From: SAR86 cluster bacterium SAR86B | GTDB taxonomy: Bacteria > Pseudomonadota > Gammaproteobacteria > Magnimaribacterales > Magnimaribacteraceae | Assembly: GCA_905182235.1 (NCBI GenBank) | Contig: CAJJAM010000003.1 | Span: 1 to 64,000, forward strand | DNA: 64,000 nucleotides | Direction of reading: 5' to 3' | Part shown: positions 53,295-63,921 of the stretch, in pieces | Layout of the letters: the number at the start of each line of letters is the position of its first letter | How positions within the stretch are numbered: position 1 is the first letter of the stretch | Program-made: the position numbers and the translations under genes | Notes under the pieces: generated by a model | Seen by the model: the letters and a program-made list of their open reading frames with translations, nothing else | What the model was told of the DNA's origin: nothing | The model's database searches: none

Positions 53295-53308
53295 TATAGA
53301 AAAATAAT

Positions 53309-54529
53309 TTAAGTATTAGTATATTTTCCTAACTCCTCTCTAGCCACGGTTCTTCTGTGCACTTCATCTGGTCCATCTGCGAGCCTTAATGTCCTCATGT
53401 GGGCATACATGCTAGCAAGAGGGAAATCTTGACTCACTCCGCCACCGCCATGAATTTGGATAGCTCGATCAATAAGTCTACAAGCCACTATGGGAACGTG
53501 CACTTTTATTTGAGCAATTTCACTTCTCGCAACTTTATTTCCTACCGTATCCATCATATGCGCGGCATTTAAAGTTAGTAATCTAGAAGTTTCTATATCA
53601 ATTCTACTTTCAGCTATGTAGTCAAAGTTAGCTCCCAGAACAGATAGTTTCTTACCAAAGGCGACTCTCTCTTCAGCACGCTTACACATAAGTTCTAAAG
53701 CTCTCTCCATGACACCTATGGTTCTCATGCAATGATGGATTCTTCCAGGCCCTAGGCGTCCTTGAGATATTTCAAAACCTCTTCCTTCTCCGAGTAGTAG
53801 ATTTTCTTTTGGAACTCTTACGTCTTTAAAGCTTACTCGGCCATGACCGTGAGGAGCGTCATCATAACCAAAGACATGCATCATCTTTTCAATCTTTATT
53901 CCAGGAGTGTCCATAGGAACAATAATTTGTGATTGGCGTTGGTGCTTAGGATTGTCAGGGTTAGTCATACACATAAAAATAAGAACTTTACACCTTGGAT
54001 CTCCAGCTCCTGAAGTCCACCATTTTTCTCCATTGATTACATACTCATCGCCGTCTAAAACAGCTGAGGAGCATATATTCGTAGCGTCTGAAGATGCTAC
54101 AGCTGGTTCAGTCATTGCAAAAGCAGAACGTATTTCTCCATTAAGCAAAGGCTTTAGCCATCTATCTTGCTGTTCTTCATTTGCATATTTTGCAAACACT
54201 TCCATATTCCCTGTGTCAGGAGCAGAGCAATTAAATATCTCTCCTGCTATACCGGACCTTCCCATTAGCTCACACAAAGGAGCATAATCAAGATTGGTCA
54301 TGTCATCACCTAAAGGGTTCTCTGGTAGAAACAAATTCCATAGCCCTTCGCTCTTAGCTATCTCTTTTTTATCTTCAATAATTTGAGGTATTTGCCAACG
54401 ATTTCCTTGCTCTGTGAACTCGGCCATTTGCTCAGCATAAATTGCTTCTGCAGGATAAATATGGTCATCAAGGAATTTGGCTATTCTAATTTGTAGATCT
54501 TTTGACCTGTCTGAGAATTCTAGTTGCAT
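53309..54529 (-). CDS. Acyl-CoA dehydrogenase (ACAD10/11-like)
   Basis: This 406-aa flavoenzyme oxidises acyl-CoA to enoyl-Co[17 protein letters not shown] binds FAD and acyl chain, [10 protein letters not shown] follows, and the C-terminal [16 protein letters not shown] segment is clear. The catalytic base position reads ADGPDEVH, giving an Asp in place of the usual Glu, as in the ACAD10/11 group. GGGAG precedes the ATG. It diverges from a LysR regulator gene across a palindrome, so it is the likely target. Confidence 0.9.
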   Translation of the reverse strand: MQLEFSDRSKDLQIRIAKFLDDHIYPAEAIYAEQMAEFTEQGNRWQIPQIIEDKKEIAKSEGLWNLFLPENPLGDDMTNLDYAPLCELMGRSGIAGEIFNCSAPDTGNMEVFAKYANEEQQDRWLKPLLNGEIRSAFAMTEPAVASSDATNICSSAVLDGDEYVINGEKWWTSGAGDPRCKVLIFMCMTNPDNPKHQRQSQIIVPMDTPGIKIEKMMHVFGYDDAPHGHGRVSFKDVRVPKENLLLGEGRGFEISQGRLGPGRIHHCMRTIGVMERALELMCKRAEERVAFGKKLSVLGANFDYIAESRIDIETSRLLTLNAAHMMDTVGNKVARSEIAQIKVHVPIVACRLIDRAIQIHGGGGVSQDFPLASMYAHMRTLRLADGPDEVHRRTVAREELGKYTNT

Positions 54530-54568
54530 TTGTTTCTCCCTATAATTGAAATATATATTAAAAGTATT

Positions 54569-54593
54569 GTATTATAAGTTTTGTTTATAATAC
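54569..54593. promoter_or_regulatory. Candidate LysR operator between divergent ACAD and LysR genes
   Basis: GTATTATAA (54569-54577) and TTATAATAC (54585-54593) form perfect 9-bp arms around 7 bases, containing a T-N11-A type core. It lies in the 151-bp region between the acyl-CoA dehydrogenase and its divergent LysR-family gene, the classic position for a LysR binding site. Confidence 0.6.
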
Positions 54594-54680
54594 TCAAGGC
54601 AATTTAATGTTAATCACAAGGATAATAGTTCTATCTTAGGCCTTAGTCCATAAAGAAATGTAACACCACTTGGAATATCT

Positions 54681-55589
54681 ATGAATCTTAATAATACTGA
54701 TTTAAACCTTTTCATTGCGTTCGATGTAATCTACACAGAAAGAAATCTTACTAAAGCCGGAGAAGTCTTAGGAATAACTCAACCGGCAGTAAGTAATGCA
54801 CTTTCCAGATTAAGAGAAACGTTTGACGATGATCTTTTTACCAGAACTTCTAAAGGAATGGTTCCAACTGCTGTTGCACAGAATATAATTGAGGACGTTA
54901 GAAGTGCCCTAAGTCTTTTTAGAAATACAATATCAGATGCGGAAACGTTTAATCCAGAATCGGCAGGTACAACTTTTAGGATATCAGCTGGTGATTTATC
55001 AGAATTCAGACTTCTTCCACCTCTAATAAAATCCTTATCTGAAACAGCACCGGATATTGGAATTGAGAGTTACTTAACACCAAGAAAAAATACACCTCGA
55101 GAGCTGGCCGCAGGAAATATAGATTTTAGTATTGACCCACCTATTCACAGTGATGAATCTCTAAGACATCAAAAAATCTTTGAAGATAATTTTGTTCTTA
55201 TAGTAAGAAAAGGACATCCCATTACGAAGAAGAAAAAGATAACTATGGAGGACTACTTAAGTCTATCTCACGTTAATATTTCAAATAGACGAACCGGTCT
55301 TGGACATGTTGATATGGCACTTTACAGATTAGGAGAAAGTCGTCGCATTGCCTTAAGAGCACAGAATTTTCTGGTTGCCCCTTTTATAATAGCTAACTCA
55401 GACCTGGCCTTAACATCAACAAAAAGTTTTTTAATTTCTAAAGATCTGACTGCTGTAAAGTTACCTTTCGCATTGGATCCTGCGGTCCTTCATCTGTATT
55501 GGCATGAAGCAAAAGACTCTGATCCTGGAAACATATGGATGAGAGAGTTAATCACTAAAGAATACGCAAAGCTACTTTCAAGAAAGTAA
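54681..55589 (+). CDS. LysR-family transcriptional regulator
   Basis: This 302-aa protein has an N-terminal winged helix-turn-helix (about residues 4-64; AGEVLGITQPAVSNALSRLR is the recognition region), a linker helix and a two-lobed effector domain. The N-terminal DLNLFIAFDVIYTERNLT matches the NodD/LinR-like branch. It is divergent from the acyl-CoA dehydrogenase gene, so autoregulation and control of that gene through the palindrome at 54569 are likely. The inducer is unknown. Confidence 0.92.
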   Translation: MNLNNTDLNLFIAFDVIYTERNLTKAGEVLGITQPAVSNALSRLRETFDDDLFTRTSKGMVPTAVAQNIIEDVRSALSLFRNTISDAETFNPESAGTTFRISAGDLSEFRLLPPLIKSLSETAPDIGIESYLTPRKNTPRELAAGNIDFSIDPPIHSDESLRHQKIFEDNFVLIVRKGHPITKKKKITMEDYLSLSHVNISNRRTGLGHVDMALYRLGESRRIALRAQNFLVAPFIIANSDLALTSTKSFLISKDLTAVKLPFALDPAVLHLYWHEAKDSDPGNIWMRELITKEYAKLLSRK

Positions 55590-55641
55590 ATTTAAGTTCT
55601 TCATAAATAACTTAGCAAAAACTATCTAAAATTAAGAAAAT

Positions 55642-55726
<85 letters not shown>

Positions 55727-55748
55727 AAAGACTCGGCATTATAAGCAT

Positions 55749-56456
55749 CTACTCAGAAGATGTCGCCTGTTCTGATTGATAAAGTTCAAGATTTAAAAGT
55801 AACTTATCTATTTGTCTCTGAAGACCCATTAAAGTTTTATTTACTTGTTTACGATAAGTATCCATGGACTTAATAGCTTCATCTTGAGTGGCAAGCCTTT
55901 CTTCTAAAACAGAATCATCAGCAGAAGGGGCAATATCCGCGATCTTAATTCTTAAGTTTTGTTGCGATTTCTCTAACTTAGCAAACTCTAGATCTCTAGC
56001 ACGTTGCTTGGCCCCCAGAGAGTTAATCTTTTTTGTTAATTTTTCTATCTGTTCTTCTAATTCTTTTAAGACCTTAATATTACTAGCTATCTCTTTCCTA
56101 TTTTTTTTATTAGTTAGATCCCAAAGCTTTCTTATTTCTTTATTTATGAACTTTACGTCTTGCTCTGTAGATTCAATTATTTCTTGATTTTTTTGCTTCT
56201 GTTCGTCCAAAGATTCCTCAAGAATACTAATTCTTTCAATAAAATTTTGTCCGGCTTGCTGTTGATTACCTGAAGTACTAAAGAACCAGAAGAATAATAA
56301 TATTAATCCCCCTAAATTAATGAATCCAAGAGCTGCAGTAAAGAGCATGCTCGCTCCCCCTACTGGCTTATTGTTCCTGCCGGACATAGTTTCAGACCTA
56401 ATAGGCTTTATATCAGGAGTCTGATTCTTAGAATCTGTAGAATTATTTTCAGTCAT
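55749..56456 (-). CDS. Single-span membrane protein with long coiled coil
   Basis: A 235-aa protein: a polar N-terminus (about 1-36), one transmembrane helix (about 38-61), then a long charged coiled coil to about residue 225 with heptad-like KELEEQIEKLTKKINSL and LERLATQDEAIKSM segments. I do not recognise a family. The topology suggests an inner-membrane protein with a periplasmic coiled coil, in the style of division or envelope spacers. It is divergent from the acyl-CoA dehydrogenase pair. Confidence 0.75.
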   Translation of the reverse strand: MTENNSTDSKNQTPDIKPIRSETMSGRNNKPVGGASMLFTAALGFINLGGLILLFFWFFSTSGNQQQAGQNFIERISILEESLDEQKQKNQEIIESTEQDVKFINKEIRKLWDLTNKKNRKEIASNIKVLKELEEQIEKLTKKINSLGAKQRARDLEFAKLEKSQQNLRIKIADIAPSADDSVLEERLATQDEAIKSMDTYRKQVNKTLMGLQRQIDKLLLNLELYQSEQATSSE

Positions 56457-56534
56457 AATTTTTACATTTTAGTCTTTCTTTCTGTTTCTTCGTAGATACA
56501 ATGTGATTCATATAAAAAATTTTAACATTTAATC

Positions 56535-56554
56535 TTAGATATATAGATATCTAA
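56535..56554. promoter_or_regulatory. Perfect 20-bp palindrome upstream of the acyl-CoA dehydrogenase pair
   Basis: TTAGATAT-ATAG-ATATCTAA has perfect 8-bp arms and ends 17 bases before the start codon, just before the CGAGGA ribosome binding site. The position suits repressor binding at the transcription start or a 5-prime hairpin. No regulator gene is adjacent. Confidence 0.5.
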
Positions 56555-56571
56555 AAAAAACGAGGACAAAA

Positions 56572-57684
56572 ATGAATTTTGAATTTTCGGCGGAACAAAT
56601 ACAACTTAAGGATATAGCTCGTAAATTTCTAGAAAAAGAAGACTCTGTAAAAAGAGCAAGAGCGGTTCTTGAAGGTGAAACTTCATACGATGAAGAGCTA
56701 TGGAAACTCATTGGAGAAATGGGTTTTACAGCCACTGCAATACCAGAGAAATATGATGGACTGGGGTTGGGCTATCTAGAGCTGTGTGTAATAGCTGAAG
56801 AATTAGGAAGAAGTTTAGCTCCCACTCCTTTTTCATCTAGCGTTTATCTTGCTACTGAATTCCTATTAAAACTTGGCTCGGAAGAAATGAAACAAAACTA
56901 TTTACCAAAACTTGCTAGTGGAAGTTTAATTGGAACCTTTGCCCATACTGAAGGAAATACGTCTCCAACAGAGGAAAATATTTCTTGTGAAGTTAAGGAC
57001 AATTTAATAAATGGGATAAAAATAGTAGTCCCAGATGGAGATGTAGCAGATTTCACCATTGTTACAGCAAAAGAAGGTAATGACGTGGGATTGTATCTTG
57101 TTGATCTCAATTCTGATGGAGTGGAAATTGTTAATCAACAAACCTTAGATCCTTCAAGATCTCACGCATCTTTAATATTCAAAGGAGCTAAAACTATAAC
57201 ATTGGGTTCGGCAAATGAAGGCTGGGATAACCTTCAAAATATTCTTGATAGAGCAGCAGTATTGTTTGCTTTTGAACAACTAGGTGGGGCAGAAGCTTCT
57301 ATGGATATGGCAAAGGAATATGCCATGGGCCGTTTTGCTTTTGGTCGATCAATTGCTTCTTTTCAAGCAATAAAACACAAACTGGCAGATATGTATATTG
57401 CCGTAGAGCTTGCTCGATCAAATTGCTATTACGGAGCATGGGCTCTTAGTACTGATGCTCCAGAATTAGCTACAGCTGCTGCCACTTCAAGAGTAAGTGC
57501 TAGTCAGGCATTCAATGAATGTTCTAAAGAAAACATTCAAACTCATGGGGGCATGGGATTCACTTGGGAATTTGATTGTCACCTTTACTACAGAAGGTGT
57601 CGTCAATTAGCTGCAAATATTGGCAGTCAAAGTATTTGGAAAGATAAATTAATCAGCTCTCTTGAGAGAGCCAATCAACTATAG
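56572..57684 (+). CDS. Acyl-CoA dehydrogenase, probable non-catalytic or partner subunit
   Basis: This 370-aa acyl-CoA dehydrogenase has the N-terminal helical domain with GFTATAIPEKYDGLGLGYLE. A shortened beta domain follows (TFAHTEGNTSPT, where most members read TEP), then the C domain with KEYAMGRFAFGRSIASFQA and QTHGGMGFTWEFD. At the helix where the partner has a Glu (NERLAVG), this protein reads DRAAVLF. That suggests it depends on the partner, as in the alpha2beta2 enzymes of steroid side-chain degradation. The next gene starts 9 bases later. Confidence 0.88.
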   Translation: MNFEFSAEQIQLKDIARKFLEKEDSVKRARAVLEGETSYDEELWKLIGEMGFTATAIPEKYDGLGLGYLELCVIAEELGRSLAPTPFSSSVYLATEFLLKLGSEEMKQNYLPKLASGSLIGTFAHTEGNTSPTEENISCEVKDNLINGIKIVVPDGDVADFTIVTAKEGNDVGLYLVDLNSDGVEIVNQQTLDPSRSHASLIFKGAKTITLGSANEGWDNLQNILDRAAVLFAFEQLGGAEASMDMAKEYAMGRFAFGRSIASFQAIKHKLADMYIAVELARSNCYYGAWALSTDAPELATAAATSRVSASQAFNECSKENIQTHGGMGFTWEFDCHLYYRRCRQLAANIGSQSIWKDKLISSLERANQL

Positions 57685-57693
57685 GAGATAACT

Positions 57694-58923
57694 ATGGATT
57701 TTAATGATACAACTGAAGAAGCAAAATTTAGAAAAGAAGCCTACGAATGGCTTAAAGCTAATGCAGACTTAAAAGAAGGACCAAAAGATGGCTGGAGATC
57801 AGCTTCAGAAGAAGAAGGTCTGGAACAAGTTAAAGTTTGGCAAAATAAACTTTATGAATCTGGATGGGCATGTATGCATTGGCCTAAAGAATTTGGCGGA
57901 AGAGAATCAACTCCAATTGAAAGAGTGATCTGGGGACAAGAAATTTCTAAATTTAAAGTCCCAGGAGGCTACCTCGAAATTGGTCAAGGCATGGCAGGAC
58001 CTGTGATGATGATGTACGCAACAGAAGAACAGAAAGCAAGGCACCTTCCTCCTATGGCTAGAGGAGAAGAAATTTGGTGTCAGCTATTTAGTGAACCTGG
58101 TGCTGGATCAGATCTTGCAGGACTTAAAACTAAATCAGTTTTAGAAGGCGATACTTGGACAATAAATGGGCAAAAAATATGGACATCAGGAGCGCATTTT
58201 AGTGATTGGGGAATACTGGTTACAAGAAGCGATCCAACTGCTCATAAACACAAAGGGTTAACATATTTCTTTCTGGACATGAAATCTCCAGGTGTTGAAG
58301 TGAGACCCATCAAACAGATTTCTGGGGGTGCAAATTTTAACGAAGTGTATTTCACGGATGTAAAAATTCCTGATAGCCAGAGACTTGGTGCAGTTGGTGA
58401 TGGTTGGAAAGTATCTTTAACCACCCTTATGAATGAAAGATTGGCTGTAGGTGATGCTTCAGGACCTGATTTTCAAGAAGCTTTTACTCTTGCAAGAGGC
58501 CAGGATTTAAATGGAAGTTTAGCTATAGAAAATGGAGCTGTCAGAGAAAAACTAGCCGACTGGTACTGCCAGCAAAGTGGCCTGAAATTTGCAAAATATA
58601 GAAATATATCAGCATTATCTAGAGGAGAAACTCCCGGACCTCAGTCCTCTATCACGAAGATAGTTAGCGGAAATAAACTTCAAGAAATTGCTAATTTTGG
58701 CATGGACTTGATGGATTCTGCGGGAATACTTAGATCAGATGAGCCTGATGCCGACCAATCCATGTATCAATATGGATTCTACGGGGCTGCAGGCATAAGA
58801 ATAGCCGGTGGAACCGATGAAATTCTAAAGAATATTATTTCAGAACAGGTACTAGGAATGCCTCAAGACATGAGAGCCGATAAAGGAATACCGTTTAACG
58901 AAATTCCTTCTAGCAATAAGTAA
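57694..58923 (+). CDS. Acyl-CoA dehydrogenase, probable catalytic subunit
   Basis: This 409-aa flavoenzyme has CQLFSEPGAGSDLAGL (FAD/acyl contact) near residue 129 and GQKIWTSGAHFSDWG. A candidate catalytic Glu248 lies in TTLMNERLAVG, and the C-terminal RIAGGTDEILKNIISEQVLG is typical of the long-chain/FadE group. AGGAGA precedes the ATG. Adjacent to the preceding acyl-CoA dehydrogenase gene, it most likely forms a heteromeric enzyme for a bulky acyl-CoA. mnmC begins within a few bases of its stop. Confidence 0.9.
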   Translation: MDFNDTTEEAKFRKEAYEWLKANADLKEGPKDGWRSASEEEGLEQVKVWQNKLYESGWACMHWPKEFGGRESTPIERVIWGQEISKFKVPGGYLEIGQGMAGPVMMMYATEEQKARHLPPMARGEEIWCQLFSEPGAGSDLAGLKTKSVLEGDTWTINGQKIWTSGAHFSDWGILVTRSDPTAHKHKGLTYFFLDMKSPGVEVRPIKQISGGANFNEVYFTDVKIPDSQRLGAVGDGWKVSLTTLMNERLAVGDASGPDFQEAFTLARGQDLNGSLAIENGAVREKLADWYCQQSGLKFAKYRNISALSRGETPGPQSSITKIVSGNKLQEIANFGMDLMDSAGILRSDEPDADQSMYQYGFYGAAGIRIAGGTDEILKNIISEQVLGMPQDMRADKGIPFNEIPSSNK

Positions 58924-58927
58924 TTTT

Positions 58928-60751
58928 CTGGATTCAAATAGAACTGCGGACTCTTTCTTAAACCTTAAGTCCGCAGACTTATCTTGGACAAAAGATTCCC
59001 CCTTCTCTATAGAGCACGACGACCTTTATTGGTCAAAACAAGGTGCAATAGAGGAATCTGAACACGTTTTTCTTAGAGGAAATAACTTAGAAGAGAGATG
59101 GGGACAGCTTTCCAATAAAGAAACGTTTTTAATAGGTGAGCTTGGTTTTGGAGCTGGTATTAATTTCTTAAACACTTGGAAAAAATTTATTGAGGTTAGT
59201 CCTGCCCAATCAAAACTGCATTACTTGTCTTTTGATAATAGACCTTTTATAAAAAAAGACTTATTGAGAATGCACTCCCAATATCCAACCCTTGCAAATG
59301 AATCAAAGGAGTTGATATCTAAATTACCTCTTAATGCCAAGGGTTTACATAGAATAAATTTCGCTAAAGGAAAAATAACATTAAGTCTGCTTTATGGGGA
59401 TTTGGATCAAACTTTAAATGAATTAAAGAACCCTCAGATTAAATATGATGCTTGGTATCTAGACGGATTCTCGCCAGCCAAAAACCCTGAGATGTGGTCT
59501 GCAGAAATTGCGTCCTGCCTTGCAGAAGCTTCACATTCAGAAACAACGTTTTCAACTTATACCGTAGCTGGCTTTGTTAAAAAGAACTTTGAAAGAGCAA
59601 ACTTCTCGCTCTTTAAGTTAAAGGGCTTTGGCAAAAAACGAAGCATGCTATCTGGGAAAAGCAATAGCGAAGAAAAAAAGATAATTATAAAGAAGAAAAC
59701 CATAGGAATAGTAGGAGCTGGCATTGCTGGCTGCTCTTTGGCCAAGATATTAGCTGAGAGAGGTCATAATGTGATTATCTTTGATAAAGAAGATGGTCCT
59801 TCTAAAGCTGCAACAGGAAACCCCTTTCTAGTCGCGTACCCAAGATTGTCAGCTCATGACAGTCCATATGCGAGGTTTTCCCTCCATTCATATCTTTTTT
59901 CATCTAGATTCTATGATGATATGGATACTAAATTTTGGAAAAAATCAGGAGTTTTGATGCTGGGATTTGATGAAAACTCTTTAAAAAGAGAAAAGGCATT
60001 ATGTAACTCCAGAAAAGACACAGTTCTATTTGAGAAGCTCGACAAAGAATTGGCTAGTAAAAAGGCAGGATTTAAAATAAACCATGGGGGTTTATTCTTT
60101 AAAGACGCAGGATATATTGATCCAGAAGGACTCTGTGAAGAGATGATTGATAATGAGTTAATAGAAAAAAAATTTAAAGAAGAGGTGAAATCTCTTAAAA
60201 AAGAATCAGATCATTTCCACCTTAAAACAGAAAATAGTGAATACGTATTAGATCACGTGTGTTTGTGTAATGCTTTTATGGTAAATCAATTTACTGATTT
60301 TCAAGGTGTATCAAAGAAAAGAGGCCAAATCTCATACATATCTACTGATAAAACTCTAAAAAACTTAGAATTCCCTATCTGTGCAGGAGGTTATTTATCT
60401 CCTAAAAGTGAGGACAAACATCTCATAGGATCCTCCTACAGTAAATCTGATTCAACGGAACTAATTGAAGAAGAGCACAATGAGAATCTTAAAAAAATTA
60501 AAATAATTTATGATGAGAAAATAAAATTACAGGGTGGAAGGGTTGGTTTTAGAACGGTGACAAGAGACAGGTTGCCTTTAGCTGGAGTTGTTAATGGCAT
60601 CCATGTAAATATTGGTCATGGATCAAAAGGATCGACCTCTGCTCCTTTGTGCTCAGAGTATATTGCAGATCTTATAGATAGCACCACACTTCCTGTTGAT
60701 TCATTCGTTGCTGAAGCCCTGAAGCCTGATCGCTTTAAGGTCAAAAATTAA
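58928..60751 (+). CDS. mnmC: Bifunctional tRNA 5-methylaminomethyl-2-thiouridine enzyme MnmC
   Basis: MnmC completes mnm5s2U34 in tRNA. The N domain (methyltransferase) shows DDLYWSKQGAIEESEHVFL, GELGFGAGINFLNTW and the catalytic-site DAWYLDGFSPAKNPEMW. The C domain (FAD demethylase) begins at GIVGAGIAGCSLAKILAERG and has GRVGFRTVTRDRLPLAG. Coordinates use CTG at 58928 (607 aa). No ATG, GTG or TTG exists in frame between the upstream stop at 58871 and the TTG at 59225, which lies inside the methyltransferase domain. ATA at 58880 or 58916 is possible too. E. coli MnmC aligns to about residue 8-12 of this model. Confidence 0.85.
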   Translation: MDSNRTADSFLNLKSADLSWTKDSPFSIEHDDLYWSKQGAIEESEHVFLRGNNLEERWGQLSNKETFLIGELGFGAGINFLNTWKKFIEVSPAQSKLHYLSFDNRPFIKKDLLRMHSQYPTLANESKELISKLPLNAKGLHRINFAKGKITLSLLYGDLDQTLNELKNPQIKYDAWYLDGFSPAKNPEMWSAEIASCLAEASHSETTFSTYTVAGFVKKNFERANFSLFKLKGFGKKRSMLSGKSNSEEKKIIIKKKTIGIVGAGIAGCSLAKILAERGHNVIIFDKEDGPSKAATGNPFLVAYPRLSAHDSPYARFSLHSYLFSSRFYDDMDTKFWKKSGVLMLGFDENSLKREKALCNSRKDTVLFEKLDKELASKKAGFKINHGGLFFKDAGYIDPEGLCEEMIDNELIEKKFKEEVKSLKKESDHFHLKTENSEYVLDHVCLCNAFMVNQFTDFQGVSKKRGQISYISTDKTLKNLEFPICAGGYLSPKSEDKHLIGSSYSKSDSTELIEEEHNENLKKIKIIYDEKIKLQGGRVGFRTVTRDRLPLAGVVNGIHVNIGHGSKGSTSAPLCSEYIADLIDSTTLPVDSFVAEALKPDRFKVKN

Positions 60752-61256
60752 GAACAGCTTTTTCTATTAAACTGTTAATCGCTGCTTGATCCCTCATCTT
60801 TAATGATCTATTGAAGCGAGAAAAGGCATACCAAATTACGTCATCAGTTTTTTTATCATGAAATCTTATAGCTATTTCATCTTTATCAACCTTTAAAATC
60901 CTCTGATTTCTTGAATCCCAGTACCTATCATTGTAAAAACCTCTACTTCCAATGTCGGTAGAGCGGTCCACTTCTCTGTTAGTGCCAATAAAAAATCTTA
61001 CAATCATATCTGCCTCTTGAGATTCTTTTAAGCCCTTAGCTTCAAGACTAGATTTTATTGCTCTCTCCACTCGCTGCATCAAGATTGGATTAAGGCCAAT
61101 CTGAGATGGAGAGGTAGTTAGCTCAGGCTTATTTATTTTAAAAGACTTGTAAGCAGACAGATCGTATTCACTGTCTCTATCAGACTCAATTCTTGGCTGA
61201 GAAGCACAAGCAACAAAAATAAGAATGATGGATATAGAAAAAAATTGTTTAATCAT
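60741..61256 (-). CDS. DUF4136 lipoprotein
   Basis: This 171-aa lipoprotein has a signal peptide with lipobox FVACAS (about residues 14-19). The DUF4136 fold follows, with YDLSAYKSFKI, VERAIKSSLEAKGLKES and a DMIVRFFIG strand. Its function is unknown; members are outer-membrane-associated. It overlaps the end of mnmC by 11 bp (convergent) and precedes no obvious partner. Confidence 0.85.
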   Translation of the reverse strand: MIKQFFSISIILIFVACASQPRIESDRDSEYDLSAYKSFKINKPELTTSPSQIGLNPILMQRVERAIKSSLEAKGLKESQEADMIVRFFIGTNREVDRSTDIGSRGFYNDRYWDSRNQRILKVDKDEIAIRFHDKKTDDVIWYAFSRFNRSLKMRDQAAINSLIEKAVLNF

Positions 61257-61276
61257 AAATATAGATTATATAAGAA

Positions 61277-61879
61277 TTAGAAGAATTTAAACCACTTACC
61301 TAGTTTCTTTTTACATCCTTGATATTGGGTGTTGTATCTATCTGATTGCCTCTGGACCTTATCAGCAACGGAGAGAAGCCATGGTTTTGTTCTATAGCTA
61401 CCCTTTTTGTAACCGCCCCGCCCTTCATGATAAGCAAGATACAGTGCCCTAGCATTGCTCATTGGGATTCCTAACTGTTTGTGTGTTTTATAGTTATACC
61501 AACCGATAAAATCTACGGCATCTTCAAAATCATTTCTTTGGACAAACCAACCGCCCCTATCTTTAAGATACATTTCCCAAGTTCCATCCACTGCCTGGGC
61601 ATACCCTCTTGCGCTTGTAACCCTCTTCCAAGGAATAAAACCTAATAACTTTGTTCTTTGGGGTCTGGCATCAGCTATAAAGCTAGATTCTTGTTTAATA
61701 ATAGCCATAGAGACTGAAATCGGTATCTTCCAGCGCTCCTCAGTTTTCTTTGCGGCTTTATACCAAGAGTATCTTTCTTTAAAAATTTTACACACATCTG
61801 TTGTTGTTGACGGCGGAGCATTAGAGGCACAGCTGACTAAAACACAAAAACAAATCAATAAAGGGAATCTAATTATCAT
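61277..61879 (-). CDS. Lytic transglycosylase (SLT domain) lipoprotein
   Basis: This 200-aa lipoprotein has lipobox LVSC (about 14-17). The SLT-type lysozyme-like domain carries candidate catalytic Glu64 in IIKQESSF, followed by ARGYAQAVDGTWEMY and LYLAYHEGRGGYKKGSY. It would cleave peptidoglycan glycan strands from the outer membrane side. It is 7 bases after ligA on the same strand, so it is probably co-transcribed. Confidence 0.88.
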   Translation of the reverse strand: MIIRFPLLICFCVLVSCASNAPPSTTTDVCKIFKERYSWYKAAKKTEERWKIPISVSMAIIKQESSFIADARPQRTKLLGFIPWKRVTSARGYAQAVDGTWEMYLKDRGGWFVQRNDFEDAVDFIGWYNYKTHKQLGIPMSNARALYLAYHEGRGGYKKGSYRTKPWLLSVADKVQRQSDRYNTQYQGCKKKLGKWFKFF

Positions 61880-61885
61880 GTTTAT

Positions 61886-63916
<2,031 letters not shown>

Positions 63917-63921
63917 CTATT

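Noticed and set aside
53907-54287. Open plus-strand frame of 126 codons opposite the acyl-CoA dehydrogenase
   Set aside because: Fully antisense to a conserved enzyme with clear motifs; composition is serine/isoleucine-rich as expected of a shadow frame.
59225-60751. TTG at 59225 as the start of mnmC
   Set aside because: It would remove the first third of the methyltransferase domain, whose motifs (DDLYWS, GELGFGAG) are clearly encoded upstream in the same frame.
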